64,000 bases of DNA from positions 248,001 to 312,000 of the forward strand of contig CAUYUJ010008557.1 of the NCBI GenBank assembly GCA_963575745.1. Reading direction: 5' to 3'. The notes under the pieces are model-generated. The model made no database searches. It saw only the letters and a list, made by a program, of their open reading frames with translations, and was not told the DNA's origin. The position numbers and the translations under genes were made by a program. The stretch is from Prorocentrum cordatum. Lineage: Eukaryota; Sar; Dinophyceae; Prorocentrales; Prorocentraceae. Shown one piece after another: positions 62,290-64,000 of this stretch (position 1 is its first letter; the number at the start of each line of letters is the position of its first letter).

Positions 62290-64000
62290 CCACGTGCACG
62301 CGCGCGGATTGTCGCGCGCGCGTGCCGAAATATTCAAACAACCTCTTGGGTTTCGCAAGGATTTCAGTGTATATATATACACATGTATAAAACAAAGTGG
62401 TTTTGCATCATGGAGTTTCAAAGAAGCATGGGCCCGCGCTCTTGCTAACTTTTATGGCAACCATCGTTTTCTGCATTATATACGTAAAAATTGTTTAGAC
62501 AATGCTACCACACGGGCTTCGCGCGCGCATGTCGAAATCGTTCGAGCGCCCTTGCGCGCGCGCCGTCGCGGGAATCCTTGGCAAAACGTTGGGTAAAGTG
62601 CGCCCTCGTCGTCGCGCGCGCATGCCGGATTCCGTAGAAAACCTCGGATTTCGCAGCGGTGTCGAAATCGAGTGTCCAACGCAACATATAGAGCACAAGC
62701 GGCTTCGCAACATCAGTTTTTTCAAAATGCGCGCGCTCGCACTTTTGCGAAGTCTTGAGAACGCCATAATTTATGCAAAGAATCAACGTGCCCATGGAAG
62801 TTTGCCAAGCGGGCCTCCCGCGCGCATGCCGAAATCATTCGGGCGCCCTTGCGCGCGCGCTGGGTGGGGGGGGGTGGCGGGGGGCGCGATTGGTGTCAAC
62901 TAATCCCATGCGGCTGCTCTCGCGCGTCGGTCGCGCGCGCGCGTCGAACACCTTCCAAGACCTTGATCACCGACGCGAGCGCGCCGTCATCGTCGCCGGC
63001 GTGACCAGCATCGGCGCCGTCTTTTTCCTTGCCGTCGTCGTTGCCAGCGTCGTCGCCATTGCGACTGCCATCGTCGCGTCTACCGTCGTCGACGTTGCCG
63101 TGATACCGCGCCCGCCCAAGCCACCGACTCGCACTGAAGTGCCCGCTGGGAAGCGCCAAGCGGCCAGCGCCGCCGCGGCTCGGTCGCGCCAAACAAGTTG
63201 GCCGCTGCGCGCGCGAGCGTGCGCGGGCTAGCGCGGCCGCGGAGATGCACCAGCCAATGCCAAGCACTCATCGCACTCGCCGCCGCATGGGTTTTGCAAA
63301 CCAAGTTGCGGGCGGGCGCGTGGGACGTTTGCAAGAGCGTGGGAGGTGGTCAAGCGCGGTGCAGGGCAGTCAGTTCTCCTTTCAAAGAAGCAATTCGGAT
63401 CCCCCTGGCTTTCTCGGTGCATTTTTCGGGTCAAAGAATGATCTGCAATTTACGTATGATTATGCCCCATCGCCCGTCCTCAATACGCATTCATAACACC
63501 GCAGCCCAGCCGGGTCCGACCCCCGCCCACCCCCTGCAGAAAAATACGCGCGCGCACTCGTTTATCCAAACGTATCAGCTTTCATAAATCTCATGCAACA
63601 AATGAAACGAAGTGTGCACGCGCGCGCCGTCGCGCGCGCATGCCGAACACTTTCAAAAACCTGCGGCGTCGTAAGCATGTCAAAACCGAATCTCCCTAGC
63701 ACAGTTAACACACAAGGTTTCGCAGCGCTGATTTTCCAACAAAAATGCCCGCGCTCTCTTGCGAATTCCTATATATGCCGTAGGTTTTTTTTCTCAAAAT
63801 TCCAATGCATTGCTACCAATCGGGCTGCGCGCGCGCGTCGAAATCATTCGAGCGCTCTGGCGCGCGTGCCGTCGCGAGAATCCTTTGCAACAAATGAGAC
63901 GAAGTGCGCGCGAGTCGTCGCGCGCACATGCTGGAACCCTTCAAAAAGTTACGGCTCCGTAGCGATTTCAAAACCGAGTGTCCACACACCATATGAATAC
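62100..64000. repeat. ~295-bp satellite with alternating CG blocks (interrupted)
   Basis: CGCGCGCATGTCGAAATCGTTCG at about 62519 recurs at about 62815 (CGAAATCATTCGGGCGCCCT) and about 63828. The companion block GCATGCCGRAW..TTCAAAAACCT appears at about 62312, 62612, 63631 and 63923, so the period is about 292-298 bp. TATGCCCCATCGCCCGTCCT at 62105 recurs at 63461. Each unit has two (CG)n stretches separated by AT-richer DNA. The array runs off the right end of the window. Confidence 0.82.
62975..63460. other. Interruption of the satellite; GTC/GCC-rich DNA
   Basis: GTCGTCGCC-type low complexity at 62980-63110, then GC-rich sequence with CGCGCG palindromes to about 63330. No domain in open frames. 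Confidence 0.5.

Overview
The window looks like nuclear DNA of a dinoflagellate. Four observations support this. (1) Two near-complete copies of the 22-nt dinoflagellate spliced leader (SL) lie in the minus strand at 10177-10198 and 11499-11520. (2) A degenerate minisatellite at 4.1-4.7 kb carries the ISACEK / QWQ signature of dinoflagellate pentatricopeptide (PPR) repeats. (3) The retroelement gag, protease, integrase and reverse transcriptase (RT) segments read like families I know from dinoflagellate genomes. (4) The sequence is visibly GC-rich, gene-poor and crowded with micro- and minisatellites. High GC would fit a Prorocentrum-like genome, but the species is inference. Nothing suggests prokaryotic, organellar or viral DNA. 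A run of 100 N at 8036-8135 is an assembly gap.

Left third (1-33 kb): mostly tandem repeats. They include a 1.1-kb GAT/ATG array, GGA/CCT and AGT tracts, an inverted pair of 18-bp minisatellites, a 15-bp array, a 136-bp higher-order repeat, a 14-bp near-palindromic array and a 77-bp satellite. Among them are three 3' remnants of non-LTR retrotransposons (1.3, 19.2 and 31.8 kb), two copies of a hairpin element that could be a MITE (26.0 and 27.0 kb), and a few stretches that look like host coding sequence. The most interesting are two minus-strand loci (8.8-10.2 and 10.3-11.5 kb). Each has an SL relic at its 5' end, which suggests genes reinserted from trans-spliced mRNA.

34.7-45.1 kb: a minus-strand Ty1/copia element with 270-bp LTRs. 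It has gag, protease, a methyltransferase-like domain, integrase (interrupted by foreign repeat DNA) and RT/RNase H (770-codon frame open, catalytic DD altered to GD). Its gag end, LTR and outside flank are tandemly duplicated, giving three LTRs.

45.5-57.1 kb: a second, plus-strand, heavily decayed retroelement. It has gag, a VDPGA protease, a methyltransferase-like domain, integrase, and RT and RNase H remnants. A G-rich satellite (47.1-48.3 kb) and a ~0.85-kb internal tandem duplication interrupt it.

57.6-61.8 kb: a plus-strand non-LTR retrotransposon with a coiled-coil ORF, an endonuclease (GDFN changed to GGFN) and an RT (ADD changed to AED). 61.9-64 kb: TA repeats and a ~295-bp satellite rich in alternating CG.

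I see no complete, confidently identifiable host gene. No rRNA, tRNA or CRISPR was recognised. All identity statements rest on reading motifs by eye; no search was run.
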